Source: Ezakiella sp. (lineage in GTDB: Bacteria; Bacillota; Clostridia; Tissierellales; Peptoniphilaceae). From it: a stretch of 58,696 nucleotides of DNA. Below, piece after piece: positions 33,423-41,850 of the stretch (position 1 is its first letter; each line of letters opens with the position of its first letter). Below the pieces are notes generated by a model that searched no databases, had not been told where the DNA came from, and saw nothing but the letters and a program-made list of their open reading frames with translations. Made by a program: the position numbers and the translations under genes. Where the stretch lies: the NCBI GenBank assembly GCA_022766605.1, contig JALEOH010000001.1, forward strand, positions 1 to 58,696, in the 5' to 3' direction.

Positions 33423-34123
33423 GCTCTATCGATTAGATCCTTAAATATATTTAAAAATTCTGGATAATTATCGACCAAACTCTCTGGATGAAATTGGACG
33501 CATTGTATAAATTGATCTCCAATATATTCCATAGCTTCGGCTATCCCATCGCGACTTCTTGCAACTATTTTAAAATCCATTGCAGGATTTTTTACCGCTT
33601 GATGATGAAATTGATTTACAAGTATCTCGCTTTTTCCAAGTTGCTTTGCCAAATGACTATCCATATCAATATTTATCTTTAATATACCATGAGTTAAATC
33701 ATGCTCAAAAGAATGTCCACTTGCACCTTCGACTTCACTTTTAATATCTTGAATTAAATCCCCACCTTCAAGCGCATTTATCAGCTGCATGCCCCGGCAT
33801 ATGCCAAGTACGGGCTTCTTTGATTTTTTTGCCAATCGATATAGTTCTTCCTCGAATTTATCCCTTTTAAAATCAATATATTGTACACTTGGATGAAAAT
33901 CTGCATCATAAAGCACTGGACTAATATCCTCTCCACCTGTAAATATAAAGGCATCTGCCATTTCTACATAGCCTTTTATCAAATTCACATCATCGGTAAT
34001 AGGAGCAACTAGTGGCAAGGCACCTGCTTTTTCTACCGCATATGAGTACATGCGAGATAATCTAGTATAATATACATCATCCTCGGCAATTACATTTCTG
34101 CTAGTTAAGAGTATCTTCTTCAA
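33419..34123 (-). CDS. class I glutamine amidotransferase-like (peptidase C26) hydrolase
   Basis: The 234-aa product matches gamma-glutamyl-gamma-aminobutyrate hydrolase (PuuD-like) and related C26 enzymes. The nucleophile is the Cys of LGICRGMQLIN and the His-Glu pair is in QFHPESL. The frame starts at a TTG preceded by GGAGGAAG at correct spacing inside the lgt 3' end, so a rare start codon is well supported. Its substrate is unknown; putrescine-pathway neighbours are absent. Confidence 0.87.
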   Translation of the reverse strand: MKKILLTSRNVIAEDDVYYTRLSRMYSYAVEKAGALPLVAPITDDVNLIKGYVEMADAFIFTGGEDISPVLYDADFHPSVQYIDFKRDKFEEELYRLAKKSKKPVLGICRGMQLINALEGGDLIQDIKSEVEGASGHSFEHDLTHGILKINIDMDSHLAKQLGKSEILVNQFHHQAVKNPAMDFKIVARSRDGIAEAMEYIGDQFIQCVQFHPESLVDNYPEFLNIFKDLIDRA

Positions 34124-34919
34124 TTACTTCCTCCAATTCATCTTTAGAAATCTTATCCTTTCTAATGAAGAAAAGATATATCCCAAGTACAAGTAGTGGT
34201 ATACTTAGCCACTGTGAAGTCGATAGCCCTGCAAATATTCCCCTATATTCATCGCCTCTAAAGAATTCCAAAATAAATCTTCCAATTGAGTACATGAGCA
34301 AATATAATCCAAGAGTCTTACCATCTTTGCGCTCTTTTTTATTGAATAATAGTAGAGTAATTACTATAATTGCATTTCCTACCACGCCAAAAAGCTGAGT
34401 TGGAAGTAGTGGCACTCCTGCCGGAGCAAAGCCGGTGTCTGGAAAAACCACCGAGATTGGACTATCGCAAACCATACCATAGCAGCAACCCGCAAAGAAG
34501 CAACCAACGCGCCCAAACATCTGAAGTATAGGCATGCAAATTCCAAATAAATCCAAGACCTTTAGCGTCCGAAGATGCTTATTTTTTTTCATGATAAAAT
34601 ATAAGCCAACTCCGCCACCTATTAGTCCTCCTAAAAATACAAGACCACCTTGGAATGCGACTTTAAATCTTTCCATTAAAGTATAACTTGAGTCAAACAA
34701 TATTAAAAAGCTATCTGGATCTGTTATCCAGTAAAGCACCTTTGCTCCTATGCCACCTAAAACAATAGTCTTAATCATCATATCCAGACCAGTATCGAAA
34801 TCGACCTCTGGATATATCTTTTGATATTTTAAAAATATCATAATAGCAATCATGCCTACGGCAATTGATAAGCCATAGGCAGGAATCTTTAAACCAAATA
34901 TATCAAAATATAAACTCAT
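34101..34919 (-). CDS. lgt: prolipoprotein diacylglyceryl transferase
   Basis: Lgt attaches diacylglycerol to the lipobox Cys of prolipoproteins in the membrane. The 272-aa product has seven or so membrane segments and the Lgt signature in the form GRVGCFFAGCCYG, a variant of the usual GRIGNF motif. The ATG at 34919 overlaps the upstream stop (TAATG); an in-frame TTG 9 nt earlier is possible. Two lipoproteins with lipoboxes are encoded in this window (47173, 50904). Confidence 0.93.
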   Translation of the reverse strand: MSLYFDIFGLKIPAYGLSIAVGMIAIMIFLKYQKIYPEVDFDTGLDMMIKTIVLGGIGAKVLYWITDPDSFLILFDSSYTLMERFKVAFQGGLVFLGGLIGGGVGLYFIMKKNKHLRTLKVLDLFGICMPILQMFGRVGCFFAGCCYGMVCDSPISVVFPDTGFAPAGVPLLPTQLFGVVGNAIIVITLLLFNKKERKDGKTLGLYLLMYSIGRFILEFFRGDEYRGIFAGLSTSQWLSIPLLVLGIYLFFIRKDKISKDELEEVIEEDTLN

Positions 34920-35272
34920 TAATACCAATAACCCCTTCCTCTATAATACCAATTATTTTTAAATCTCGGCCTTATGCAAGATATGCAACTGACGCATGTA
35001 ACCAAAAAGATAAAACCAACCACCAGCCCAATTATTCCAAGAACTCTTGATAGCTTAGCAAGTTGACTGTCAGGATTATATCTTAGAGCCGAACCCGAAT
35101 ATATTATTGCTAGAATTCCAAATAAAATTGCAAGTATTCCACTTTGCTTAAAAATCACGAGCAATATCGATAATGTCGCAAATATAAAAGCTAATACTGC
35201 CTTATCTTGCCCACTCTTACCAATCTTGTCTTCATCGATTATATCATCATCACCATAATATTCATATTTCAT
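34919..35272 (-). CDS. DUF4190-like small membrane protein
   Basis: The 117-aa product has an acidic N terminus (EYYGDDDIIDEDK) and two membrane segments (about residues 25-60 and 75-100) around the segment YSGSALRYN, a plan typical of DUF4190 proteins. It ends in an unusual arginine/tyrosine-rich tail. Function unknown. It starts overlapping the cutC stop (TAATG) and is coupled to lgt at its end. Confidence 0.65.
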   Translation of the reverse strand: MKYEYYGDDDIIDEDKIGKSGQDKAVLAFIFATLSILLVIFKQSGILAILFGILAIIYSGSALRYNPDSQLAKLSRVLGIIGLVVGFIFLVTCVSCISCIRPRFKNNWYYRGRGYWY

Positions 35273-35994
35273 TAATATTCCCCTTTCAGTTTTTTAATTA
35301 TCTCACTTAGATAATCTCCATCTGCAATTTGATAAATCTCATCTTGTGGACTATTTGACCTGCCAAAATATATCCCTTTGCCACTAGTTGAAGGATCTAC
35401 TATATCCTTTGCAGACGAAATATGGACATATCTTAGCCCAAGCTCTTTTATCAAATCGACGGTATCGGGTCTAACTCCACCCGAGATAATATCAATACCA
35501 TCTACTTGTAAAAGCTCCTTGATTATATCTTTACCCTCTTTTAAAGAATTTCCACCCTTGGTAAGTATTCTATTGACCCCAATACTCTTAAGCATCTTAG
35601 CAGCCTTTACTTTATCTTCTACCACCTCAAATGCTCTATGAAAAACAACTTCCATATCCCCTGCAAGCTTGACCAATTCACTAGTAAAATTATAATCTAT
35701 GCTTCCATCAAAGTTAAGTGCACCAAATACAACACCATCCGCTCCAAGCAAACGGGCAGCAATAATATCCTCTTTCATAACAGAGCGATCGTATTCACTA
35801 TAGCAAAAGCCTGCAGCTCTTGGCCTAATCATAACCATTTGCTTGATTCCAGCATCTTTTACAAGTTTGATCATCCCATATGATGGAGTAATTCCCCCAA
35901 CATCGGCAAGGCTTACTAGCTCAACTTGATCTGCTCCCGAGTTTTTTGCAATTATAGCAGATTCAAGAGAATCTACACATACCTCAAATATCAT
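35272..35994 (-). CDS. cutC: copper homeostasis protein CutC family
   Basis: The 240-aa product is a TIM-barrel CutC family member: FEVCVDSLESAIIAKNSGADQVELVS at the N terminus (read in two parts, FEVCVDS and GADQVELVS), MIRPRAAGFCYS, FHRAFEV and GGVRPDTV are characteristic. Copper function in this family is doubtful, and the reaction is unsettled. It is the first gene of a five-gene operon with overlapping junctions. Confidence 0.93.
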   Translation of the reverse strand: MIFEVCVDSLESAIIAKNSGADQVELVSLADVGGITPSYGMIKLVKDAGIKQMVMIRPRAAGFCYSEYDRSVMKEDIIAARLLGADGVVFGALNFDGSIDYNFTSELVKLAGDMEVVFHRAFEVVEDKVKAAKMLKSIGVNRILTKGGNSLKEGKDIIKELLQVDGIDIISGGVRPDTVDLIKELGLRYVHISSAKDIVDPSTSGKGIYFGRSNSPQDEIYQIADGDYLSEIIKKLKGEY

Positions 35995-36075
35995 CTAATC
36001 ACCTCATTTGAATTTTTATTCTATATATATTATAATATAGATTACTTATAAAATAAAGTAAATTAAGGAGATTCC

Positions 36076-36984
36076 ATGGAAAATATTTTTTTAGACGCTA
36101 CCGATGGTCACAAAATTCCAATATATATTGAGCGAGCAAAGGAGGAAAAGGCTGTACTGCAATTTGTGCACGATTCACTTGACGACTCCACTCGTTTTTT
36201 TGATATAATGAACGAATTTAAGAATAAAGGAATTACAACTATAATATCCGACAATAGAGGTCATAATCGTGCAGTAACTAAACCCGATGATCTATTGTAT
36301 TTTGGAGAGCACAATGGATGGAATAATTGCGTTGATGATTTACATAAAGTAAATCAATATATCGATAGCTTTACCCGTGCTCCCAAATTCATCTTAGGAG
36401 TAGGAATTGGCGCACTCTTAGTTAGAACATTTGTATTTAAATTTGGCCATAGCGTAAATGGCGCCATTATAGTAGCCAGCCTTCCCTATCTCGATAAAAT
36501 CCATCAAAAGATATTCGACTTTATAATTAGCTTTAATATCTCTAAATATGGAGAAAGATATCGCTCATCTATATTTTACGACAAAATATTCACTCATCTT
36601 AATAAAGATTTTAAAGGCCAGCTTGGAACTGAATATATCTCAAGTGATATAAGCGTACAGGATCAATTTAGAAAAAATCCACTAACCAATGGCGTGCCTA
36701 CCCTTTCTTTATATCACGATATATTGCGAGGAGTTAATATGGTTCAAAAAAGTGACTCCATAAGCTATATTCCAAATAGTCTACCACTTCTATTCATGGC
36801 AGGCACAGATGACCCGATGGCTGGAGGAATAAAAAAACAAAAAAGACTAGTAACCATCTATTCATCTAAGGGGAAAAATGCAGAGCTCGTCTTATTTAAA
36901 GGAGCTAGACATGATATTTTTCATGATATCTCACGCAAATCTGCAATTGATGAGGTTGTAAAATTAATTGAAAGCTCAAAATAA
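36076..36984 (+). CDS. alpha/beta-hydrolase fold protein lacking the nucleophile
   Basis: The 302-aa product has the monoacylglycerol lipase/serine aminopeptidase (S33) layout. The DNRGHNRA block, an acid-containing GTDDPMAG, and ARHDIFHD with the catalytic-type His are in place. The nucleophile elbow, normally GHSMG, reads G108-V-G110-I-G112, so glycine replaces serine. The oxyanion HG is also changed (VHDSL). It is therefore probably a non-catalytic or altered-function homologue. Its 3' end overlaps the PAP2-like gene by 17 nt, suggesting a coupled lipid-related pair. Confidence 0.82.
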   Translation: MENIFLDATDGHKIPIYIERAKEEKAVLQFVHDSLDDSTRFFDIMNEFKNKGITTIISDNRGHNRAVTKPDDLLYFGEHNGWNNCVDDLHKVNQYIDSFTRAPKFILGVGIGALLVRTFVFKFGHSVNGAIIVASLPYLDKIHQKIFDFIISFNISKYGERYRSSIFYDKIFTHLNKDFKGQLGTEYISSDISVQDQFRKNPLTNGVPTLSLYHDILRGVNMVQKSDSISYIPNSLPLLFMAGTDDPMAGGIKKQKRLVTIYSSKGKNAELVLFKGARHDIFHDISRKSAIDEVVKLIESSK

Positions 36985-37606
36985 ATATTTTAGGCAATTT
37001 TTTTATTTCTTTATATGGATATTTGCAACATTTCTATATCTTGCAACCAATAGAATTTATCCAAACTCCATCGACCCGGCGATATTTTTAGATAACTATA
37101 TACCACTTATTCCATGGACGGCAATACTATATCATCTATGGTATCCATCTCTTATTTTTTTAGTAATAAAAATGAAAAACAATCCTGAACTAGAAGAATT
37201 ATTATTAAAATTTGCAATTGCAATGTCAGCTTGTTTTATAACCTATAAATTAATTCCTGCAATAGTAAGTGTTCGCCCAAGTATTGATGGAGAGAAAATA
37301 TTCGATATAATCCTGCGATTAACCTATTATATAGATGCGCCAACCAGCTCGCTTCCATCGAGTCACGTGGTCTTAGCACTAATTGCATATCATTATGCAA
37401 AAAAACATAATATAAAAATTCTAAGATATTATGAGCCAGTAATCCTGTTCGTAACTCTGACCACTAAACAACATGTCATAGCCGATGTACTACTTGGCAT
37501 AATATATGCGTCAGTTATAATTTATTCTAAAAAAATTGATAAACTCGCACGCTTTAATACGGTATCTATAAATTTTATCTATAACAAAACGATTTGCTAT
37601 AAATAA
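36968..37606 (+). CDS. PAP2-like membrane protein
   Basis: The 212-aa product has about five membrane segments and phosphatase/phosphotransferase motifs of the PAP2 superfamily: VRPS (motif 1 part), LPSSH (motif 2 with the catalytic His) and KQHVIADV (H-x3-D, motif 3, with K in place of the more usual R). It probably acts on a lipid phosphate or phosphoinositol-like headgroup at the outer membrane face. Overlap with the upstream degenerate hydrolase suggests joint translation. Confidence 0.8.
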   Translation: MKAQNKYFRQFFYFFIWIFATFLYLATNRIYPNSIDPAIFLDNYIPLIPWTAILYHLWYPSLIFLVIKMKNNPELEELLLKFAIAMSACFITYKLIPAIVSVRPSIDGEKIFDIILRLTYYIDAPTSSLPSSHVVLALIAYHYAKKHNIKILRYYEPVILFVTLTTKQHVIADVLLGIIYASVIIYSKKIDKLARFNTVSINFIYNKTICYK

Positions 37607-37663
37607 AATCTATTTCACTTTTCTATAGTTTTGGCATATAATGAAAGCAGGAGGTATATTAAT

Positions 37664-38716
37664 ATGAAGAAAAGAAATATCACTTTACTTAGTGCTGGTC
37701 TTATAATCGGCGCTATTGGAGCATTGCTCGTAGTTTTTGGCAATCCAAAGAATATGGGCGTATGCGTTGCATGTTTCTGGAGAGATATTGCAGGAGCTCT
37801 TGGCTTACACAAAGCAGCCCCCGTCCAATATATCAGACCCGAAGTCTTAGCATTTGTACTCGGTGCATTTATTACATCCATTATTGGCAAAGACTTCAAA
37901 AGTCGTGGTGGTAGCAATCCACTAATCAGATTCGTGCTAGGATTCTTTACCATGGTAGGAGCTCTTGTATTTTTAGGCTGCCCACTTAGAATGCTACTAA
38001 GAATTGGTGGTGGCGATCTAAATGCAATAGTAGGACTTGTTGGATATGTCTGTGGTATACTTGTCGGCATCTTCTTTATAAAAAGAGGATTCTCACTTGG
38101 AAGAAGCCACAAGCAATCCAAGATTGCAGGATATATCATGCCACTAATTGCAGTAGTACTCCTAATCTTCTTAGTCGCTAAACCAAGCTTCATCGCTTTC
38201 TCCGAAAAAGGACCAGGCAGCATGCATGCAAAAGTAATCATTGCACTTGTAGCAGGTCTGCTAATTGGAGCAATCTTACAAAGAACTAGAATTTGTACGG
38301 CTGGCGGATTTAGAGATGCATTCTTAGTTAAAGAATATGGTCTATTATATGGACTTGGTGGAATAATAATTGGTGCACTAGTTGTAAATATGATTGCAGG
38401 CAATTTCCAATTAGGATTTGCTTCTCAACCAATAGCACACAGCAATCACTTATGGAATTTCCTTGGCATGGTCTTAGTTGGTCTATGCTCAGTCTTACTT
38501 GGAGGATGCCCAATTAGACAAACTATACTATCAGGCGAAGGCGACAACGACGCAGCAATAACTGTCTTTGGTCTAATCATCGGTGCGGCATTTTGCCATA
38601 ACTTTGGACTAGCTGCAAGCGGAGATGGCGTTCCAGTAAATGGCATGATAGCAGTTGGAATCGGACTTGTTGTTGCACTAGTAATTGCAGCAACTGCAAA
38701 AAGGGAGGAAGCATAA
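37664..38716 (+). CDS. yedE: YeeE/YedE family membrane protein, selenium type (YedE/FdhT)
   Basis: The 350-aa polytopic protein matches the selenium-metabolism YedE/FdhT branch: NPKNMGVCVACFWRDIAGAL, VQYIRPEVLAFVLGA, FLGCPLRML, and in the second half QRTRICTAGGFRDAF and LLGGCPIRQT. The repeated C-containing GCP motifs probably line a transport path for reduced sulfur or selenium. The ATG at 37664 follows AGGAGG; an earlier in-frame start is weak. It leads a three-gene operon with TusA-like and DUF3343 proteins, the usual genome context of selenium-using bacteria. Confidence 0.93.
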   Translation: MKKRNITLLSAGLIIGAIGALLVVFGNPKNMGVCVACFWRDIAGALGLHKAAPVQYIRPEVLAFVLGAFITSIIGKDFKSRGGSNPLIRFVLGFFTMVGALVFLGCPLRMLLRIGGGDLNAIVGLVGYVCGILVGIFFIKRGFSLGRSHKQSKIAGYIMPLIAVVLLIFLVAKPSFIAFSEKGPGSMHAKVIIALVAGLLIGAILQRTRICTAGGFRDAFLVKEYGLLYGLGGIIIGALVVNMIAGNFQLGFASQPIAHSNHLWNFLGMVLVGLCSVLLGGCPIRQTILSGEGDNDAAITVFGLIIGAAFCHNFGLAASGDGVPVNGMIAVGIGLVVALVIAATAKREEA

Positions 38717-38922
38717 TGAAGAAAATCGATGCAAGAGGACTTAGCTGCCCTGAACCAGTAGTACTAGCAAAAAATGCAGTAGATGCTAGCGAAAAGCAAA
38801 TCGAAATAACGGTTGATGCACAGGTCTCAAAAGAAAATGTAAGCAGATTTCTTGAAAATGCTGGATATAAATTATCAGTAAAAGAAAGTGGCGACGATTT
38901 TATAATTAATGCCACCAAATAA
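38716..38922 (+). CDS. TusA-family sulfur/selenium carrier
   Basis: The 68-aa product is a single TusA (SirA-like) domain with the diagnostic IDARGLSCPEPVV, the Cys being the persulfide/selenosulfide carrier residue. It starts within the yedE stop region (one-base overlap). YedF proteins of selenium users are often longer, with a second DsrE-like domain; only the TusA domain exists here. Confidence 0.93.
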   Translation: MKKIDARGLSCPEPVVLAKNAVDASEKQIEITVDAQVSKENVSRFLENAGYKLSVKESGDDFIINATK

Positions 38923-38932
38923 GGAGCAGTAA

Positions 38933-39175
38933 ATGTATGTAATCACATTTCATCAGATGACAGATGCACTAATGATGGAAAAACTTGGCAAGGCAATAGA
39001 ACCCGACTTTAGATTAATCCCTGTACCAAGGCAAATCTCAAGCTCGTGTGGACTAGCTGCTCAAACTTCGCTCGATCTAAAAACAATCGAAGAATTAATT
39101 GCCACTAACAAAATCGATGCAGATGGCATCTATGAAAAAGACGGTCACAATTACACTGTCATAAAAGAACACTAA
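38933..39175 (+). CDS. DUF3343 putative Se/S carrier-like protein
   Basis: The 80-aa product carries the DUF3343 signature: a YVITFHQMTDALMME start, PVPRQISSSCGLAA with the conserved Cys, and an ending DGIYEKDGHNYTVI. This family often sits with yedE/yedF and is treated as a possible selenium/sulfur carrier. It follows the TusA gene by 10 nt and ends at a terminator. Confidence 0.9.
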   Translation: MYVITFHQMTDALMMEKLGKAIEPDFRLIPVPRQISSSCGLAAQTSLDLKTIEELIATNKIDADGIYEKDGHNYTVIKEH

Positions 39176-39180
39176 GACAA

Positions 39181-39210
39181 AAAACCGTGGTTAAATTGCC
39201 ACGGTTTTTT
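39181..39210 (+). terminator. selenium operon terminator
   Basis: Stem AAACCGTGG and CCACGGTTT with an 8-nt loop and T tract, just after the DUF3343 stop codon. Confidence 0.92.
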
Positions 39211-39244
39211 ATTTATCAAAATAAAATACATAAATTGCCACATC

Positions 39245-39268
39245 AAAAAAGGAAGCTTTAACCGCTCC
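39245..39268 (-). terminator. suf operon terminator
   Basis: Minus-strand stem GGAGC/GCTTCC with one bulge, followed by six Ts, located downstream of sufU. Confidence 0.65.
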
Positions 39269-39289
39269 CTAATTTATTTTATATGAATT

Positions 39290-39718
39290 CTATTCTCTCT
39301 CTAAAATATTTTCCATTGTATGCCATGCAAGTGTTGCGCATTTTACTCTAGCTGGTAGATTTTTAATATTTTCAAAGACTCTTGCGTCTTTTAAACTTTT
39401 ATATTCCTCTTTGCTTAGACTCTCTCCCCTTATCATATTAAGATAGCTTGAAATTATCTTTAGAGCCTCCCCTTTTGACTTTCCTTTTAGTATATCGATC
39501 ATAAGCGAGGTAGATGCACGACTAATAGCGCAGCCCTCGCCAATAAAGCTAATATCTTCTAATATATCTCCATTCATCTGTAACATCAAGGTCAATTCAT
39601 CTCCGCAGGACGGATTATGCCCAAGCTCTTTAAAATCAGGGTCTTCTAGCTCCCTCATGTTTTTCTTCGAGGTTGAGGCTTCTAATATTAAATCAGTATA
39701 TATTCTATCTAGTTCCAA
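39290..39718 (-). CDS. sufU: SufU, sulfur-transfer partner of SufS
   Basis: SufU is the zinc-dependent sulfurtransferase partner of SufS in Gram-positive bacteria. The 142-aa product has NPSCGDEL (Cys and Asp ligands), EGCAISRAST and VKCATLAW, giving the three conserved cysteines and the Asp. It is the last gene of sufCBDSU and overlaps the end of sufS by 14 nt. Confidence 0.95.
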   Translation of the reverse strand: MELDRIYTDLILEASTSKKNMRELEDPDFKELGHNPSCGDELTLMLQMNGDILEDISFIGEGCAISRASTSLMIDILKGKSKGEALKIISSYLNMIRGESLSKEEYKSLKDARVFENIKNLPARVKCATLAWHTMENILERE

Positions 39719-40916
39719 GCTTTAGAACCTCCTTTACATAATCTATCCCATCTACGAGTGCATCTACATCTTCTTTTGTGTTGTAAAGATAAAATGAGGC
39801 GCGCGCAGAAAATGGCCTTCCCAAATATCTGTGAAGTGGTTGTGCACAGTGATGCCCAGAACGAATCATTATCTTTTTGCTATCCAATATAGTTGCTATG
39901 TCATGCGGATGAGCTCCGTCGATATTAAAAGCAAGCACTGCTGTCCTCGTCTTAAGTGGGGTGGTATAAAGCTGTATGCCCTCGATATCGATAAATTTAT
40001 CATATGCATAGTCGATAAGCTCCTTCTCGTGCTTTTCGATATTCTCCATGCCAATCTTTTTTAGATATTCTATGGCTGCAGCAAATCCTACAGCACCTCC
40101 GACATTTTGCGTACCTGCTTCAAATCTTTGAGGACTATCCAAGAAGCTTGCCTCTTGCTCAAATACATATTCGATCATATCGCCACCATAGTGAAATGGA
40201 TTTAATTTATTTAGAAGCTCTTCTTTGCCATATAATAGTCCAATTCCCATTGGGGCAAGCATTTTATGCCCTGAGGCAACATAAAAATCTGCATCTAAAT
40301 CTTTGACATCAACTCTCATATGAGGCATGCTTTGGGTGCCATCGACTATAATAAGTGCATCTGATTTTTTTCTAATATCTGCAATTATAGTCTTTAAATC
40401 GATAATTGCACCAGTGACATTTGATGCATGGGTTAATGCAACCACTTTGGTCTTTTCATTGATTTTGCTTAAAAGTTCGTCAACATCAAGACTAAAATTC
40501 TTTAAATAAGCATATATTAGCTTTGCATTGTTCTTCTTAGCTATTGCCTGCCAATTGACACAATTGGAGTGATGGCTTTCTATGCCGGTAACTATCTCAT
40601 CATCGGCCTTTAATAGATCACGGCCAATGACAGTCGAGAGTAGATTTAAACTCTCTGTTGCGGACTTAGTGAAAACTATTTCATTGGGCTTTGCATTTAT
40701 AAAATCAGCGACTACTTTGCGGGAATTTTCATAGGCATCTGTAGCAAGAGAACCCAAGCGATGAGCCGATCTATGTGGATTGGCATTTGACGAGAGATAA
40801 TAATTTACAACGGCATCTAGCACTTCTTTCGGCTTTTGCGAAGTTGCAGCCGAATCTAAATAGTGTATGCCATCTAAAATTGGAAAATCTTTAATTATAT
40901 CTTGTAAATGAAGCAT
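39705..40916 (-). CDS. sufS: cysteine desulfurase SufS
   Basis: SufS is a PLP enzyme removing sulfur from cysteine for Fe-S cluster assembly; group II desulfurases can also act on selenocysteine. The 403-aa product has the PLP lysine in VASGHKMLAPMG, the catalytic Cys in RSGHHCAQPLH, and typical LDSAATSQKP at the start. It overlaps sufD by 22 nt with GGAGAGAAG before the ATG. Confidence 0.97.
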   Translation of the reverse strand: MLHLQDIIKDFPILDGIHYLDSAATSQKPKEVLDAVVNYYLSSNANPHRSAHRLGSLATDAYENSRKVVADFINAKPNEIVFTKSATESLNLLSTVIGRDLLKADDEIVTGIESHHSNCVNWQAIAKKNNAKLIYAYLKNFSLDVDELLSKINEKTKVVALTHASNVTGAIIDLKTIIADIRKKSDALIIVDGTQSMPHMRVDVKDLDADFYVASGHKMLAPMGIGLLYGKEELLNKLNPFHYGGDMIEYVFEQEASFLDSPQRFEAGTQNVGGAVGFAAAIEYLKKIGMENIEKHEKELIDYAYDKFIDIEGIQLYTTPLKTRTAVLAFNIDGAHPHDIATILDSKKIMIRSGHHCAQPLHRYLGRPFSARASFYLYNTKEDVDALVDGIDYVKEVLKLGTR

Positions 40917-41842
40917 GCTTCTCTCCCTCTAATTATCTCTTCAAGACGTAGTTGTGTGCTTTGTCTCGTATCTATATCCATCATTTCCAGTGCTTCAGCA
41001 AACTGCGCCTCAACGCACATAAATTCCGCCGTCTTTTGTTCTATTCCGCGACTCATAATATAGTCTAGTATCTCAAGCGATGGTCTTTGAAGAGTAGCGC
41101 CATGAACTGCCTCAATTGTATCCTCTCCAACTAGTAATATTGGAACTGTACTATTGTTAAAGTCCTCTCCAACTGCAACAACAACTTCATTCTCCTCGCC
41201 CTTTGCCTTAAAGCTACCACTCGGAAAATCTATACAGTATTTATAAGTCTTTTTAGAGCCATCATCTAGTACTCCATTCATATTGATCAAGCCATTAGTG
41301 TATGGAGCATTGTGATTTACCTCAGTATTTAAATCATAATCTGAGCCATCCCCACAATAATAAGCTCCTTCCATATGCATGCTCGCACCGCTATTATCGA
41401 GATCCGCCCTCATATTGTATATGACTTTTTTGCCACCCAAAAATATTGGTGCAAATTCAAGCCTTGCATCTTTGTCTAAAATAAATTCGATATCACCAAT
41501 AAGATCGCTTTCATCTAAATCATATAAAAAATACAATTTTGCTCTTGCGCCTTCTTTAAGCTCAATCTTTAATTTATGAGCATGAGGAGCATCTGCCTTA
41601 ACCGTAAATCCTCCCTCAATGACATCGCCCTTTTCTACTATAAAATTTCCTTGGCTTATTTTCCAAGCTCCCTGCTTTGAAAAATCAGATAGTTCAAAAT
41701 CATTCTTTACTATCTTTGCCTGTACTTCCTCGGAAATTAGCTCAAAGCCCTTTAAAAGCTCTTTGTCATCTATTATTTTATCATTTACTTTTAAATGTTT
41801 AAAAGTTTTAAATTTAATCTTATTAACTGTTAATTCTGGCAT
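40895..41842 (-). CDS. sufD: Fe-S assembly protein SufD
   Basis: SufD pairs with SufB and SufC in the scaffold complex. The 315-aa product has a beta-helix core and the C-terminal signature VHGATLQRPSLEILDYIMSRG, followed by the FAEALEMM helix. It is shorter than the roughly 420-440 aa of many SufD proteins, mainly at the N terminus, as in other compact Firmicutes versions. It follows sufB by 8 nt. Confidence 0.93.
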   Translation of the reverse strand: MPELTVNKIKFKTFKHLKVNDKIIDDKELLKGFELISEEVQAKIVKNDFELSDFSKQGAWKISQGNFIVEKGDVIEGGFTVKADAPHAHKLKIELKEGARAKLYFLYDLDESDLIGDIEFILDKDARLEFAPIFLGGKKVIYNMRADLDNSGASMHMEGAYYCGDGSDYDLNTEVNHNAPYTNGLINMNGVLDDGSKKTYKYCIDFPSGSFKAKGEENEVVVAVGEDFNNSTVPILLVGEDTIEAVHGATLQRPSLEILDYIMSRGIEQKTAEFMCVEAQFAEALEMMDIDTRQSTQLRLEEIIRGREACFIYKI

Positions 41843-41850
41843 ATTATCAC

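Noticed and set aside
37615..38403. 262-aa open frame on the minus strand
   Set aside because: It is the antisense shadow of yedE, which has clear family motifs, a ribosome site and operon context. The minus frame has low-complexity P/S/I-rich composition.
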